Assembly (NCBI RefSeq): GCF_036237315.1
Contig: NZ_CP108356.1
Span: 5,027,501 to 5,091,500, forward strand
Direction of reading: 5' to 3'
DNA length: 64,000 nucleotides
Source of the DNA: Streptomyces sp. NBC_01351
GTDB lineage: Bacteria; Actinomycetota; Actinomycetes; Streptomycetales; Streptomycetaceae
Shown: piece by piece, positions 26,901 to 35,481 of the stretch
How positions within the stretch are numbered: position 1 is the first letter of the stretch
Layout of the letters: each line of letters opens with the position of its first letter
Program-made: the position numbers and the translations under genes
Notes under the pieces: generated by a model
The model's input: only the letters and a program-made list of their open reading frames with translations
The model's database searches: none
Told to the model about the DNA's origin: nothing

Positions 26901-27199
26901 CCACAGACGCGGGTGTCGGTGGCGCCCCAGTGGCTGAGTCGGCGGACCGGACCGCCGTGCACGGGGGCGAGGTGGATCTCTGGGTCGAGGCTGCGCCAGG
27001 TGGTGTAGGCGATGTGGCTGCCGTCGGGGGAGAAGCGGGGGTGGCTGACCCTGGTCCGGTCGACGGTCAGGCGCCAGGCCCGGCCGACCGGATCTCCAGG
27101 GGGAACCAAGGGGGCCACCCAAAGATCGTCTTCGGTGGCGAAGCACAGCAGGTCGTCGTGCAGGTGCGGGAACCGGAGGTACGCGACGTCGTGACTCAC
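23939..27199 (-). CDS. Tricorn-type protease (S41 family)
   Basis: Large cytoplasmic serine protease of 1086 residues that trims peptides, probably downstream of the proteasome or Clp. Order: six-bladed propeller (residues ~1-330; FSPDGSHIAYTTW), second propeller (~330-670; AFSPDGAWLTWSHPG), a helical region, PDZ (LAGTGIREGAVLTHVDGRPVD) and the C-terminal S41 catalytic domain. Catalytic candidates are His in GELGTSHAYV, Ser in DEATSSDGDMI and Glu in VENHGVEPD, as in Thermoplasma tricorn. The GTG start has AGGGG immediately before it. It is convergent with CsbD and divergent from TetR. Confidence 0.92.
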   Translation of the reverse strand: MSHDVAYLRFPHLHDDLLCFATEDDLWVAPLVPPGDPVGRAWRLTVDRTRVSHPRFSPDGSHIAYTTWRSLDPEIHLAPVHGGPVRRLSHWGATDTRVCGWDPDGNVLAVSSHGQPFSYYSWAYKVPTDGSPGGRLPWGPVSDIQVADIDGEHRTLLLTGKPPHEPAAWKRYRGGATGRLWLHGERLLEDIDGHLDAPMFVGGRIAFLSDHEGVGNLYSCLPDGTGLRRHTDHEEFYARHASSDGRRIVYQCAGDIWLVDSLDPDAVPRKLDVRLGGPRAGRRTYQVPAASHVDSLSVDATGRASAVVVRGSLYWLTHRDGPARTIADTPGVRVRLPEMLGSGGQVAYVTDAEGEDAIEIAYLPRASGDREPRRLASGELGRVLELLSDPDGERLAIASNDGRLLLIDASEESGGGEVTELIRSINGPVTDLAFSPDGAWLTWSHPGIGRSLRQIKMARIAGPGPRVIVDVTNGRFEDENPVFTRDGRYLAFLSWRGFDPVYDVHTGDLSFPLGCRPYLVPLSSATPSPFALSAEGRPAAGGLDPAEGDTGDGTVTVEVEGLESRVTPFPVTASKYSALYPVSGGGLVWLRWPISGALGETFANPNDISGKPTLEHFDLTKARKTELASGLDWFAVSGDGTRLVVNDDGDLRAVPATESGDSDSTVYLDLRRILHEVDPAAEWRQAFEEAGRIIRAYFWEPKMCGIDWDGVLRQYRSLVERVASPDEFADLLREVLGELGTSHAYVSPARRNEGPPHYQRAIGLLGANLVHRDGAWVVSRILPGESSDSKARSPLAGTGIREGAVLTHVDGRPVDPVAGPYPLLSAAGGTTVELTFTPAEGEGRARRVAIVPLIDERPLRYQDWVAKRRAVVREISGGRCGYLHIPDMGGSGWAQFNRDLRMEMSRPALIVDVRGNAGGHISELVVEKLTRSILGWDLTRNAQPVSYASNAPRGPIVALADEATSSDGDMITAAFKLLGLGPVVGQRTWGGVVGMTGRHTLGDGTVITVPMNAAWFPEYGWSVENHGVEPDLAILRTPLDWAEGRHAQLDDAVHLALELLEQDPAAVPPGYTDVPDRRRPKLPPRP

Positions 27200-27270
27200 C
27201 CCCTAATGCTTTCCGCGCCAGGGAGGCCTGGCAACTCGTACAGGTGATCCATGCCACTCCGACAAGCGAA

Positions 27271-27340
27271 ACGGAACGGTTTCGTTTCGCTGGAGCCGGG
27301 GGTATCGTCTTATGAGTACGGAATGGTTTCGTTTCGATGG
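27271..27340. promoter_or_regulatory. Promoter and two TetR operator copies
   Basis: Two 23-bp direct repeats (27271-27293 and 27318-27340) differ at two positions and share GGTTTCGTTTCG; the first is part of the inverted repeat CGAAACGGAACGGTTTCG. Between them lie -35 TTTCGT (27280-27285) and, 17 bases on, -10 TATCGT (27303-27308). The repressor would cover both promoter elements and the start of the transcript. Confidence 0.6.
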
Positions 27341-27367
27341 GCAGTGCGTTCGGATGGGAGGCCCGGG

Positions 27368-27958
27368 ATGACCGAGGCGAATGTGTCACGGCGCAGCCGG
27401 ATCACCCCCGAACGGCAGGCCGAGCTGCACGAGGCGGTCCTCGACCTCCTGCGTGACGTCGGCTACGAGGCGCTGACCATGGACGCGATCGCCGCCCGTA
27501 CGAAGTCCAGCAAGGCCACCCTCTACCGCCAGTGGGGGAGCAAGCCGGAACTGGTCGCCAAGGCCCTGCGATGTACGCAGCCCGTCTCGCTGCGGGAAAT
27601 CGACACGGGCAGCCTGCGCGGAGACTTCGCGCGCATGGTGGAGCACTCCGACGACGCGCAGATGGCCAAGGACACCGCACTGATGCGGGGTCTGGCCCAT
27701 GCCGTCCACGAGAGCCCGGAGCTCCACAAGGCGTTGCGCGACCTGCTCGTCGACCCGGAGATCAACGGTCTCCAGACGATGCTGCGGCGCGCGGTGGACC
27801 GGGGCGAGATCCGCCCGGACTGCCCCGCCCTCGACTTCGTACCGCACATGCTCATCGGGGCGTTCATCGCGCTCCCGCTGATCGAGGACCGTTCGGTGGA
27901 CCGGACCTTCCTCGGTGACTTCATCGACGCCGTGGTCTTCCCCGCCCTCGGCGTCTGA
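27368..27958 (+). CDS. TetR family regulator of the MMPL exporter
   Basis: Repressor of 196 residues. HTH at ~25-60 (YEALTMDAIAARTKSSKATLYRQWGSKPELVAKAL); TetR_C domain with REIDTGSLRGDFARMV and DFVPHMLIGAFIALPLIED. The ATG at 27368 has GGGAGG six bases upstream; the frame is open much further back but crosses the operators. It lies 125 bases upstream of the exporter gene in the same direction and probably represses itself and the exporter until a substrate binds. Confidence 0.85.
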   Translation: MTEANVSRRSRITPERQAELHEAVLDLLRDVGYEALTMDAIAARTKSSKATLYRQWGSKPELVAKALRCTQPVSLREIDTGSLRGDFARMVEHSDDAQMAKDTALMRGLAHAVHESPELHKALRDLLVDPEINGLQTMLRRAVDRGEIRPDCPALDFVPHMLIGAFIALPLIEDRSVDRTFLGDFIDAVVFPALGV

Positions 27959-28083
27959 TCCTCCCCGTCTCGACCCGTCCCCACCGCTCGACGCTTCTCG
28001 CTGCTCCTGACACGCCGCTCTCGTCGTCGGGCCGGCTTTTCCTGCCCTTTCCATCCCACGACCTGAACGGGAGAACCACCCTC

Positions 28084-30285
28084 GTGGCTACCTTCCTCTA
28101 CCGGCTCGGCCGCGGCGCCTTCCGGCAACGACGCTTCGTCGCCCTCGCATGGGTGGCGCTGCTGGTCCTCGCCGTCTTCGGCGCGGCCTCGGCCTCGGCG
28201 CCCACCTCCGGCTCGTTCTCGATACCCGGCACGGAGGCCCAGAAGGCCTTCGACCTGCTGGACCAGCGCTTCCCGGGCATGGCCGCCGACGGCGCCACCG
28301 CCCGCATCGTCATCAAGGCGCCGGAGGGCGCGAAGGTCACCGACGCCGGCCCCAAGGTCGAGGTCGAGAAGATCGTCGAAGACCTCAAGTCCGGTCCGGG
28401 CGAGGACCAGATCTCCTCGGTCACCGACCCGTACCAGGCGCAGGCCGTGAGCCAGGACGGTTCCACCGCCTACATCAGCGCCAAGTACAAGGTCAGCGGC
28501 ATGGAGCTGACCGATGCCACCCGCGAGGCGCTGAAGGACTCCGGCGCACTGGCCCAGGAGCAGGGGCTCACCGTCGAGATCGGCGGTGACGCGCTGATGG
28601 CGGCGCCCGAGACCGGCTCCGGCGAGATCATCGGCATCATGGTCGCCGCGATCGTCCTCGTCATCACCTTCGGCTCGCTGATCGCGGCCGGTCTGCCGCT
28701 GCTGACCGCGCTGATCGGCGTGGGCATCGGCGTCTCCTCCATCACCGCCCTCGCCAACGTGCTGGACCTGGGCAACACCACCTCCACCCTCGCGATGATG
28801 ATCGGCCTCGCGGTCGGCATCGACTACGCCCTCTTCATCGTCTCCCGCTACCGCGCGGAGCTCGCCGAGGGCCGTGAGCGCGACGAAGCCGCGGGCCGCG
28901 CCGCCGGAACCGCCGGCTCCGCCGTCGTCTTCGCCGGTCTGACCGTGGTCATCGCCCTCGTGGGCCTGGCCGTCGTCAACATCCCGATGCTGACCAAGAT
29001 GGGCGTCGCGGCCGCCGGCACGGTGGTCATCGCGGTGCTCGTCGCCCTGACGCTGGTCCCGGCCATCCTCGGCTTCGCGGGCAAGAAGGTCCTGCCGGCG
29101 GGCGAGAAGAGCAAGCTGTTCGGCAAGGGCAAGCCCGCCGACGCCAAGCCCAAGGCCAACGGCGGCACCCGCTGGGCCCGCTTCGTCCTGCGCCGCCCGG
29201 TCATGGTCCTGCTGGCCGGTGTGATCGGTCTCGGCGTCATCGCGATCCCCGCCGGCAAGCTGGAGATGGGCCTGCCCGACGACGGCGCCCAGCCGGTCTC
29301 CACCACCCAGCGCAAGGCGTACGACCTGCTGTCCGACGGCTTCGGCCCCGGCTTCAACGGCCCGCTGATGGTGGTCGTGGACGGCGGCAAGGAGCTCGCC
29401 GACCAGACCGTCGACCGGATCAAGGGCCTGGACGGGGTGGCCGCGGTCACCCCGCCGATGCTCAACGAGGCCGGCAACGCGGCGATCATCAACGTGATCC
29501 CCAAGGACCGCCCGTCCTCGGTCGAGACCGAGAACCTGGTCCACGAGATCCGCGAAGCCAACGGGGACGACGTCCTCGTCAGCGGCGCCACCGCGATGAA
29601 CATCGACTTCTCGCAGAAGATGAACGACGCGCTGCTGCCCTACCTGGCGCTCGTCGTCGGTCTCGCCTTCCTGCTGCTGATGCTGGTGTTCCGCTCGATC
29701 CTGGTCCCGCTCAAGGCGGCCCTCGGCTTCCTGCTCTCGGTCGTCGCCGCCCTCGGCGCGGTCGTCGCGGTCTTCCAGTGGGGCTGGCTCGGCTCGATCT
29801 TCGGGGTGGAGCAGACCGGTCCGATCATGTCGATGATGCCGATCTTCATGGTGGGCGTGGTCTTCGGACTGGCCATGGACTACGAGGTCTTCCTCGTCAC
29901 CCGGATGCGGGAGGCGTACGTCCACGGCGAGCGCCCGGGCCAGGCCGTGGTGACCGGCTTCCAGTACAGCGCCCGGGTGGTCGTGGCCGCGGCCGTCATC
30001 ATGATCGCGGTGTTCGCGGGCTTCATGGGGGCCAGTGACCAGATGGTCAAGATGATCGGCTTCGGCCTGGCCGTCGCGGTCTTCTTCGACGCCTTCGTGG
30101 TCCGCATGGCCATCGTCCCGGCGGTGCTGGCCCTGCTCGGCCACAAGGCCTGGTGGCTGCCCGCGTGGCTCGACAAGCTGCTGCCGAACGTCGACGTCGA
30201 GGGCGAGAGCCTGCGCAAGCACCTCGCCGACTCCGAGGACGGGCCCGAGGGCCCGGACAAGAACCGCGAGCTGGTCAACGCCTGA
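28084..30285 (+). CDS. MMPL/RND family transporter
   Basis: Proton-driven exporter of 733 residues for a lipid or drug. Two MMPL halves, each a helix, a ~150-residue extracytoplasmic domain and five helices. The proton-relay motifs are GLAVGIDYALFIVSRYRAEL in the first half and VFGLAMDYEVFLVTRMREAY in the second. The C-terminus is charged and cytoplasmic. GTG start; GGGAG ten bases upstream. Expression is probably controlled by the upstream TetR gene. The substrate is unknown; the TetR pairing favours a xenobiotic. Confidence 0.92.
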   Translation: MATFLYRLGRGAFRQRRFVALAWVALLVLAVFGAASASAPTSGSFSIPGTEAQKAFDLLDQRFPGMAADGATARIVIKAPEGAKVTDAGPKVEVEKIVEDLKSGPGEDQISSVTDPYQAQAVSQDGSTAYISAKYKVSGMELTDATREALKDSGALAQEQGLTVEIGGDALMAAPETGSGEIIGIMVAAIVLVITFGSLIAAGLPLLTALIGVGIGVSSITALANVLDLGNTTSTLAMMIGLAVGIDYALFIVSRYRAELAEGRERDEAAGRAAGTAGSAVVFAGLTVVIALVGLAVVNIPMLTKMGVAAAGTVVIAVLVALTLVPAILGFAGKKVLPAGEKSKLFGKGKPADAKPKANGGTRWARFVLRRPVMVLLAGVIGLGVIAIPAGKLEMGLPDDGAQPVSTTQRKAYDLLSDGFGPGFNGPLMVVVDGGKELADQTVDRIKGLDGVAAVTPPMLNEAGNAAIINVIPKDRPSSVETENLVHEIREANGDDVLVSGATAMNIDFSQKMNDALLPYLALVVGLAFLLLMLVFRSILVPLKAALGFLLSVVAALGAVVAVFQWGWLGSIFGVEQTGPIMSMMPIFMVGVVFGLAMDYEVFLVTRMREAYVHGERPGQAVVTGFQYSARVVVAAAVIMIAVFAGFMGASDQMVKMIGFGLAVAVFFDAFVVRMAIVPAVLALLGHKAWWLPAWLDKLLPNVDVEGESLRKHLADSEDGPEGPDKNRELVNA

Positions 30286-30304
30286 CCCCGCATGCGAACG
30301 GCCC

Positions 30305-30337
30305 GGCCCCGTACCCCCGATCGGGGGGTACGGGGCC
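30305..30337 (+). terminator. Terminator of the MMPL gene
   Basis: GGCCCCGTACCCCC and its complement enclose GATCG, 20 bases after the stop. It is directly followed at 30338-30370 by an inverted copy of the hairpin repeat seen at 23862-23894. Confidence 0.75.
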
Positions 30338-30370
30338 TGGGGGTACCTCCCAGCGGTAGCTGGGGGAGCC
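30338..30370 (-). repeat. Inverted copy of the 33-bp hairpin repeat
   Basis: On the minus strand it reads CTCCCCCAGCTACCGCTGGG followed by AGGTACCCCCA, nearly identical to 23862-23894. The CCCAGC/GCTGGG arms form a hairpin. Confidence 0.75.
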
Positions 30371-30397
30371 TGTTCCGTGCGCGAAACGCCGGCGCCC

Positions 30398-30787
30398 TTA
30401 CACGCCGGCCGGGGCGTACGTACGGCGCAGGAAGCGGCGCAGGGCCGCGATGTCGAACTGCACCACCGCTACGCCATCGGGGGAGTGGAACTCGACGACC
30501 GCCTGGACGCGGCCGCAGGGCCAGACGCGTACGTCTCCGGTCCCCGTCGGCGCCTGGAGGCCGGCCTCCAGCAGGGCGCGGGGGAAAACCCACTCGTTGT
30601 CCGTGCCCTCGGGGGACACGTCGGCTGGGAAGACGATGCGTACGGCCAGCGGCTCGGAGGCGGCGAAGCGCAGGGCCACCGGAATCTTCCGGTAGAGCGG
30701 ATCGTCGCTGATCACGCGCGCGATGACGCGCTCCTCGACGGCGGTGGGGGTGGCGGTCGCGGCGGGATTCTCGGCGGTGGCTGACAT
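30398..30787 (-). CDS. ssgE: SsgA-like sporulation/cell-division protein
   Basis: SsgA-like proteins occur in sporulating actinomycetes and steer septum placement, peptidoglycan and spore separation. 129 residues with the family core EWVFPRALLEAGLQAPTGTGDVRVWP and a C-terminal ALRRFLRRTYAPAG. The position beside cbiM and the pmt region matches S. coelicolor ssgE (spore separation), hence the symbol; the N-terminal Ala/Thr extension is unlike SsgB. The ATG at 30787 has AGGAG nine bases upstream; longer frames lack a ribosome site. It is divergent from cbiM. Confidence 0.8.
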   Translation of the reverse strand: MSATAENPAATATPTAVEERVIARVISDDPLYRKIPVALRFAASEPLAVRIVFPADVSPEGTDNEWVFPRALLEAGLQAPTGTGDVRVWPCGRVQAVVEFHSPDGVAVVQFDIAALRRFLRRTYAPAGV

Positions 30788-30887
30788 CGACAGCACTCCT
30801 CGAATCGGAGCAAATGAGTCCGTTTGTTCCGTCCAGCCTCGCACATTCCGACCGAACCGCACGGATTCAATTGTGACGAAGGTGCTA

Positions 30888-30904
30888 TTGCCAACGGTTT
30901 GCAG
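30888..30904 (+). promoter_or_regulatory. Candidate Nur (nickel) box in the cbiM promoter
   Basis: TTGCCA-ACGGT-TTGCAG fits the published Nur consensus tTGCaa-N5-ttGCAA with two mismatches in its lower-conservation positions. It overlaps a plausible promoter: TTGCCA (30888-30893) as -35 and ACTATT 17 bases later. No B12-box is present, so this is not a cobalamin riboswitch. Confidence 0.5.
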
Positions 30905-30954
30905 GTGGGCACTATTCTTGGACGGTTGCAGACTGCGAGAAAGCGGAGCCCTCC

Positions 30955-31995
30955 ATGCACGTGCCCGACGGATTCATCAACGCACCCGTGTCGGTGGCCG
31001 CCGGAGTGGCAGCCGCCGCAGCCGTCGCCGTGAGCCTGCGCGGCGCGCGCCGGGAGCTCGACGAGCGCACCGCGCCGCTCGCCGGCCTCGTCGCCGCCTT
31101 CATCTTCGCCGTGCAGATGCTGAACTTCCCCGTCGCCGCCGGCACCAGCGGCCACCTGCTGGGCGGGGCGCTCGCCGCGATACTCGTCGGCCCCTATACC
31201 GGCGTGCTGTGCGTGTCCGTGGTCCTCCTCATGCAGGGCATCCTCTTCGCCGACGGCGGCCTGACCGCCCTCGGCGTGAACATCACCGTGATGGGCGTCG
31301 TCACCGTCGTCGTCGCCTACGCCGTCTTCCGCGGACTGCTCAAGGTGCTGCCGGCCGGTCGCCGCTCCGTGACCGTCGCCGCCTTCACCGGAGCCCTGCT
31401 CTCGGTGCCCGCCTCGGCCGCCGCCTTCACCGCCCTGTACGCCGTCGGCGGCACCGCCGACGTCGCCATCGGCAAGGTGCTCACCGCCATGGTCGGCGTG
31501 CACGTCCTCATCGGCCTCGGCGAGGCCGCCATCACCGTGGCGACCGTGGGCGCCGTCATCGCCGTACGCCCCGACCTGGTGCACGGGGCGCGCGAGCTGA
31601 CCGCCCCGCTGAAGCTGCGCGTCGGCGGCGAACTGGTCGACGCGCCGGCCGCCGCGCCCGCGGCCGCGCCCGCCGCCGCCCGCTCCACCGCGAAGGTGTG
31701 GATCACCGGCCTGGTCACCGCCCTCGTCCTCGCCGGCTTCGTCTCCTTCTACGCCTCCGCGAGCCCCGACGGCCTGGAGAAGGTCGCCGCCGACCAGGGC
31801 ATCGACGCCACGGTGGAGGAGCACGCCGCGAAGGACTCCCCGCTCGCCGACTACGCCGTCAAGGACGTCACCGACGCCCGCCTCTCCGGCGGCCTCGCGG
31901 GCGCCCTCGGCGTCGGCGCGACCGTCGCCGTCGGCACCGGGATCTTCTGGGTCGTGCGCCGCCGCCGGACGGCCGAGCCCTCGGTCGCGGTCTGA
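30955..31995 (+). CDS. cbiM: ECF metal transporter S-component CbiM with fused PDGLE domain
   Basis: Membrane component that captures Co2+ or Ni2+. 346 residues. It starts MHVPDGFINAPVSV; the N-terminal MHVPDG loop supplies the metal ligands in CbiM/NikM. About six helices follow to residue ~215. After an Ala-rich linker, a CbiN-like part contains SPDGLEKVAADQGID (PDGLE domain), so the small subunit is fused. GGAG six bases before the ATG. The stop overlaps a minicistron (TGATG). The Nur-like box suggests nickel rather than cobalt. Confidence 0.9.
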   Translation: MHVPDGFINAPVSVAAGVAAAAAVAVSLRGARRELDERTAPLAGLVAAFIFAVQMLNFPVAAGTSGHLLGGALAAILVGPYTGVLCVSVVLLMQGILFADGGLTALGVNITVMGVVTVVVAYAVFRGLLKVLPAGRRSVTVAAFTGALLSVPASAAAFTALYAVGGTADVAIGKVLTAMVGVHVLIGLGEAAITVATVGAVIAVRPDLVHGARELTAPLKLRVGGELVDAPAAAPAAAPAAARSTAKVWITGLVTALVLAGFVSFYASASPDGLEKVAADQGIDATVEEHAAKDSPLADYAVKDVTDARLSGGLAGALGVGATVAVGTGIFWVVRRRRTAEPSVAV

Positions 31996-32039
31996 TGGGC
32001 GCCGTTCGTTCGGGCGCCATCCGTTCGGGCGCCGTCTGA
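31995..32039 (+). CDS. 14-codon minicistron between cbiM and cbiQ
   Basis: The cbiM stop forms TGATG with an ATG that opens MGAVRSGAIRSGAV and stops in another TGATG. There is no ribosome site, so it would be translated only by ribosomes finishing cbiM. The peptide is encoded by repeated GGGCGCCGT-like units and probably has no function; its likely effect is to hand ribosomes on towards cbiQ. Confidence 0.4.
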   Translation: MGAVRSGAIRSGAV

Positions 32040-32053
32040 TGGGCGCCGTCTGA
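32039..32053 (+). CDS. 4-codon minicistron MGAV before cbiQ
   Basis: ATGGGCGCCGTCTGA starts in one TGATG and ends in the next, whose ATG is the cbiQ start. It is the second link in a chain of three stop/start overlaps and looks like a tandem copy of the original gene junction. Confidence 0.35.
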   Translation: MGAV

Positions 32054-32814
32054 TGGGCGCGGGCCACGCGCACAAGCTCTACCGGCACGCGCACACGCCC
32101 GTCCACGCCCTGCCGCCGCACTGCAAGCTCGCCGCGACCTTCGCCTTCGTCCTGGTCGTCGTCTCCACACCGCGCGAGGCGGTGTGGGCCTTCGGGGCGT
32201 ACGCCGTCCTCATCGCGGCGGCCGCGGCCGTGGCCCGCATCCCGGCCGGCTTCCTGCTGCGCAGGATGCTGATCGAGATCCCCTTCGTCGCCTTCGCCGT
32301 CCTCATGCCCTTCGTCGCGCAGGGCGAGCGGGTGGAGGTCCTCGGCATGTCCCTGAGCGTCTCGGGGCTGTGGGGCGCATGGAACGTCCTGGCCAAGGGC
32401 ACGCTCGGCGTCGCCGCCTCCGTCCTGCTCGCCTCGACGACGGAACTGCGGGCGCTGCTGCTCGGCCTGCAGAGGCTGAAGCTGCCCCCGCTCCTCGTCC
32501 AGATCGCCTCCTTCATGATCCGCTACGGCGACGTGATCGGCGACGAGCTGCGCCGGATGTCCATCGCCCGCCGCTCGCGCGGTTTCGAGGCCCGCGGCAT
32601 CCGGCACTGGGGAGTGCTGGCGAAGACCGCCGGCGCCCTGTTCATCCGCTCCTACGAGCGCGGCGAGCGGGTCTACCTCGCGATGGTCAGCCGCGGCTAC
32701 GCCGGCTCGATGCCGGTGATCGACGAAGTCGCGGCAACGCCCACAGAGTGGGCGCGCGCCTCCGCGCTCCCTGTGACAGCACTGGCCGTACTGGCCGTCT
32801 GTCTGTTGGGGTGA
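32053..32814 (+). CDS. cbiQ: ECF transporter transmembrane T-component CbiQ
   Basis: Couples ATP hydrolysis by CbiO to metal uptake through CbiM. 253 residues with five or six helices; the two coupling motifs appear as ARRSRGFEARG (A-R-G type) and the more C-terminal MVSRGYAG. No Shine-Dalgarno is present at the ATG, so translation probably depends on the stop/start chain from cbiM. A small CCGCC-TGA-GGCGG hairpin (32820-32832) follows, between cbiQ and cbiO. Confidence 0.9.
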   Translation: MGAGHAHKLYRHAHTPVHALPPHCKLAATFAFVLVVVSTPREAVWAFGAYAVLIAAAAAVARIPAGFLLRRMLIEIPFVAFAVLMPFVAQGERVEVLGMSLSVSGLWGAWNVLAKGTLGVAASVLLASTTELRALLLGLQRLKLPPLLVQIASFMIRYGDVIGDELRRMSIARRSRGFEARGIRHWGVLAKTAGALFIRSYERGERVYLAMVSRGYAGSMPVIDEVAATPTEWARASALPVTALAVLAVCLLG

Positions 32815-32932
32815 CTCCTCCGCCTGAGGCGGCTTCTCACTCGCCTCCGAAAAGGCTCACGACGGCCAAGCCCTGACCGCTGCTGTCGCAGGTAACCCAT
32901 CGTAGTGGAATCAGCACCGTTAGGAGATGCAG

Positions 32933-33703
<771 letters not shown>

Positions 33704-33809
33704 GCGGGCGGGCCGCTGTTCCGGGGCCCGGGAAGCAGGGCCGTCCGGTGGGCGTTGCATCCTGTCGTAGGCGCCGACGGGGCGTCGTGGCAGGTGCTGG
33801 GAGTAAGAC

Positions 33810-34976
33810 GTGGATGTCCACGGGACGGTGGCGGAGGGCTTCGAGCCCGTCCGCGACGCCTTCGTACGCAACTTCGAGGTGCTCGGTGATCGGGGCGCGG
33901 CGGTGGCCGTCTACCGGGACGGCCGCAAGGTCGTCGACCTGTGGGGCGGCACGAAGGACGCCGACGGTACGGACCCCTGGACCGCGGACACCGCGCAGAT
34001 CGTGCGCTCCGCCACCAAGGGCGTGGCCGCCGCCGTGCCGCTGCTGCTGCACCAGCGCGGGCTGCTGGACCTGGCCGCGCCCGTGGCCTCGTACTGGCCG
34101 GAGTTCAAGACGGGCGGCAAGGAGAAGATCCTGGTCCGCGACGTGCTCGCGCACCGCGCGGGCGTCCCGGCGCTGGACCGGGGGCTGACCGCCGCCGAGG
34201 CCGCCGACGGGGTGACCGGGGCGCGCGCGGTCGCCGCGCAGCGGCCCTTCTGGGAGCCCGGCACCGAGCACGGCTACCACGCGCAGACCTACAGCTGGCT
34301 GCTGTCCGAGCTGGTGCTGCGGGTCACCGGGCGCACGTTGGGCTCGCTCCTGGCCGAGGAGATGGCCGAGCCGCTGGGCGTGGACTTCTGGATAGGCCTT
34401 CCGGAGGCCGAGGCCCACCGGGTGGGCCGGGTGGCCCCGGTCGACCCGCCCGAGAGCGCGGGCATGCTGAAGACCCGGCCGAGGCGAAACGTTTCCGAGG
34501 CCTACGCCGACCCCGCCTCGCTCACCCGCCGCGCCTTCGCGGCCATCGACCCGCTGCCCGACGAGAACGACCCCGCCTACCGGGCCGCCGAGCTCCCCGC
34601 CTCCGCGGGCATCGGCACGGCCCGCGGCCTGGCCCGCTTCTACGGGGCCACCATCGGGGTGGTCGAGGACGGCGCCCGCGTCTTCACCCCGGAGACCACC
34701 GCGCTCGCCGGCCGGGAACTCTCGGCGGGCCCCGACCGGGTGCTCGTCGTCAACACCCGCTTCGGCCCCGGCTACATGCTGCACGGCCCGGCCTCCCCGC
34801 TGCTCTCGCCGGCCTCCTTCGGGCACCCGGGCCGCGGCGGCTCACTGGCGTTCGCGGACCCGGAGGCGGGGATCGGCTTCGGCTACGTGACGAACGCGCT
34901 GGCCAAGTCGGTGACGGCCGACCCGCGAGCGCAGGCGCTGGTACGCGCCCTGAAGACGGCTCTGTCGGCGGGCTAG
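33810..34976 (+). CDS. Serine hydrolase, beta-lactamase/EstB type
   Basis: Class C beta-lactamase-fold esterase or peptidase of 388 residues without a signal peptide, so it acts in the cytoplasm. SxxK is SATK at Ser67-Lys70, the Tyr region is HAQTYSWLLSEL, and the third motif is HPGRGGS in place of KTG. These are typical of EstB-like carboxylesterases rather than true beta-lactamases. GTG start with GGGAG six bases upstream. No operon partner. Confidence 0.85.
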   Translation: MDVHGTVAEGFEPVRDAFVRNFEVLGDRGAAVAVYRDGRKVVDLWGGTKDADGTDPWTADTAQIVRSATKGVAAAVPLLLHQRGLLDLAAPVASYWPEFKTGGKEKILVRDVLAHRAGVPALDRGLTAAEAADGVTGARAVAAQRPFWEPGTEHGYHAQTYSWLLSELVLRVTGRTLGSLLAEEMAEPLGVDFWIGLPEAEAHRVGRVAPVDPPESAGMLKTRPRRNVSEAYADPASLTRRAFAAIDPLPDENDPAYRAAELPASAGIGTARGLARFYGATIGVVEDGARVFTPETTALAGRELSAGPDRVLVVNTRFGPGYMLHGPASPLLSPASFGHPGRGGSLAFADPEAGIGFGYVTNALAKSVTADPRAQALVRALKTALSAG

Positions 34977-35177
34977 GGGCGGTGGTTTCGGCTCGGGGCG
35001 GTGTGGGTGCGGGCCCGGCCGGGTCCGGGCGCGCGCCGGGGCGTCTCCTCGGGCGTCGAACGTGGCGAGGGGTCGGTGGGCCGGGCGGCGGTTGCGTTCG
35101 ACGCCCTGCGGGGACGCCCCGACGCACACCCGGCCCCGTCCGGTCCGGCGGGCACCGGGCCGAGGCGGCGGACGCGG
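34977..35177. other. GC-rich intergenic DNA, no gene seen
   Basis: Long G and C runs, no credible start site and no strong terminator hairpin that I can define. It precedes the duplicated ybaK fragment. Confidence 0.4.
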
Positions 35178-35377
35178 CTCAGCCTTGCTCGCGTACGTCG
35201 GCGAGGGTGGCGCACGCGTGGGCGATGAGCTCGGCGGGGGCCATCGGGAAGACGGTGTTCGGGGTGCCGGCCGCTGCCCATACCTCCGTGTGGGCGAGGA
35301 GGGACCGGTCGGCCAGTACCCGGGTGCGGGTGCGGTGGCCGAAGGGCGGGACCCCGCCGATGGCGTAGCCGGTGGTT
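35178..35377 (-). pseudogene. Truncated tandem duplicate of the ybaK 3' end
   Basis: These 200 bases repeat 35481-35680 with a constant offset of 303 and only a few differences at the left edge. On the minus strand they encode the last ~64 residues of YbaK, ending DVRE-Q-G instead of DVRE-T-G, with no start. The 103 bases between the copies hold no gene that I can see. A recent local duplication. Confidence 0.8.
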
Positions 35378-35481
35378 GCCGCTCTTGACGCGCCGCTCGC
35401 GCGGTTCGGCCCTGGCGGGCCTTACCGGCTTCGCGCCGCTGCGCCGGACTCCGTCCGTCGGTGGTGGGTGGGGCGGTGCGC

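Noticed and set aside
30788..30954. Cobalamin riboswitch upstream of cbiM
   Set aside because: No B12-box (GCCACTG-like) and too short a leader; a Nur-like operator fits better.
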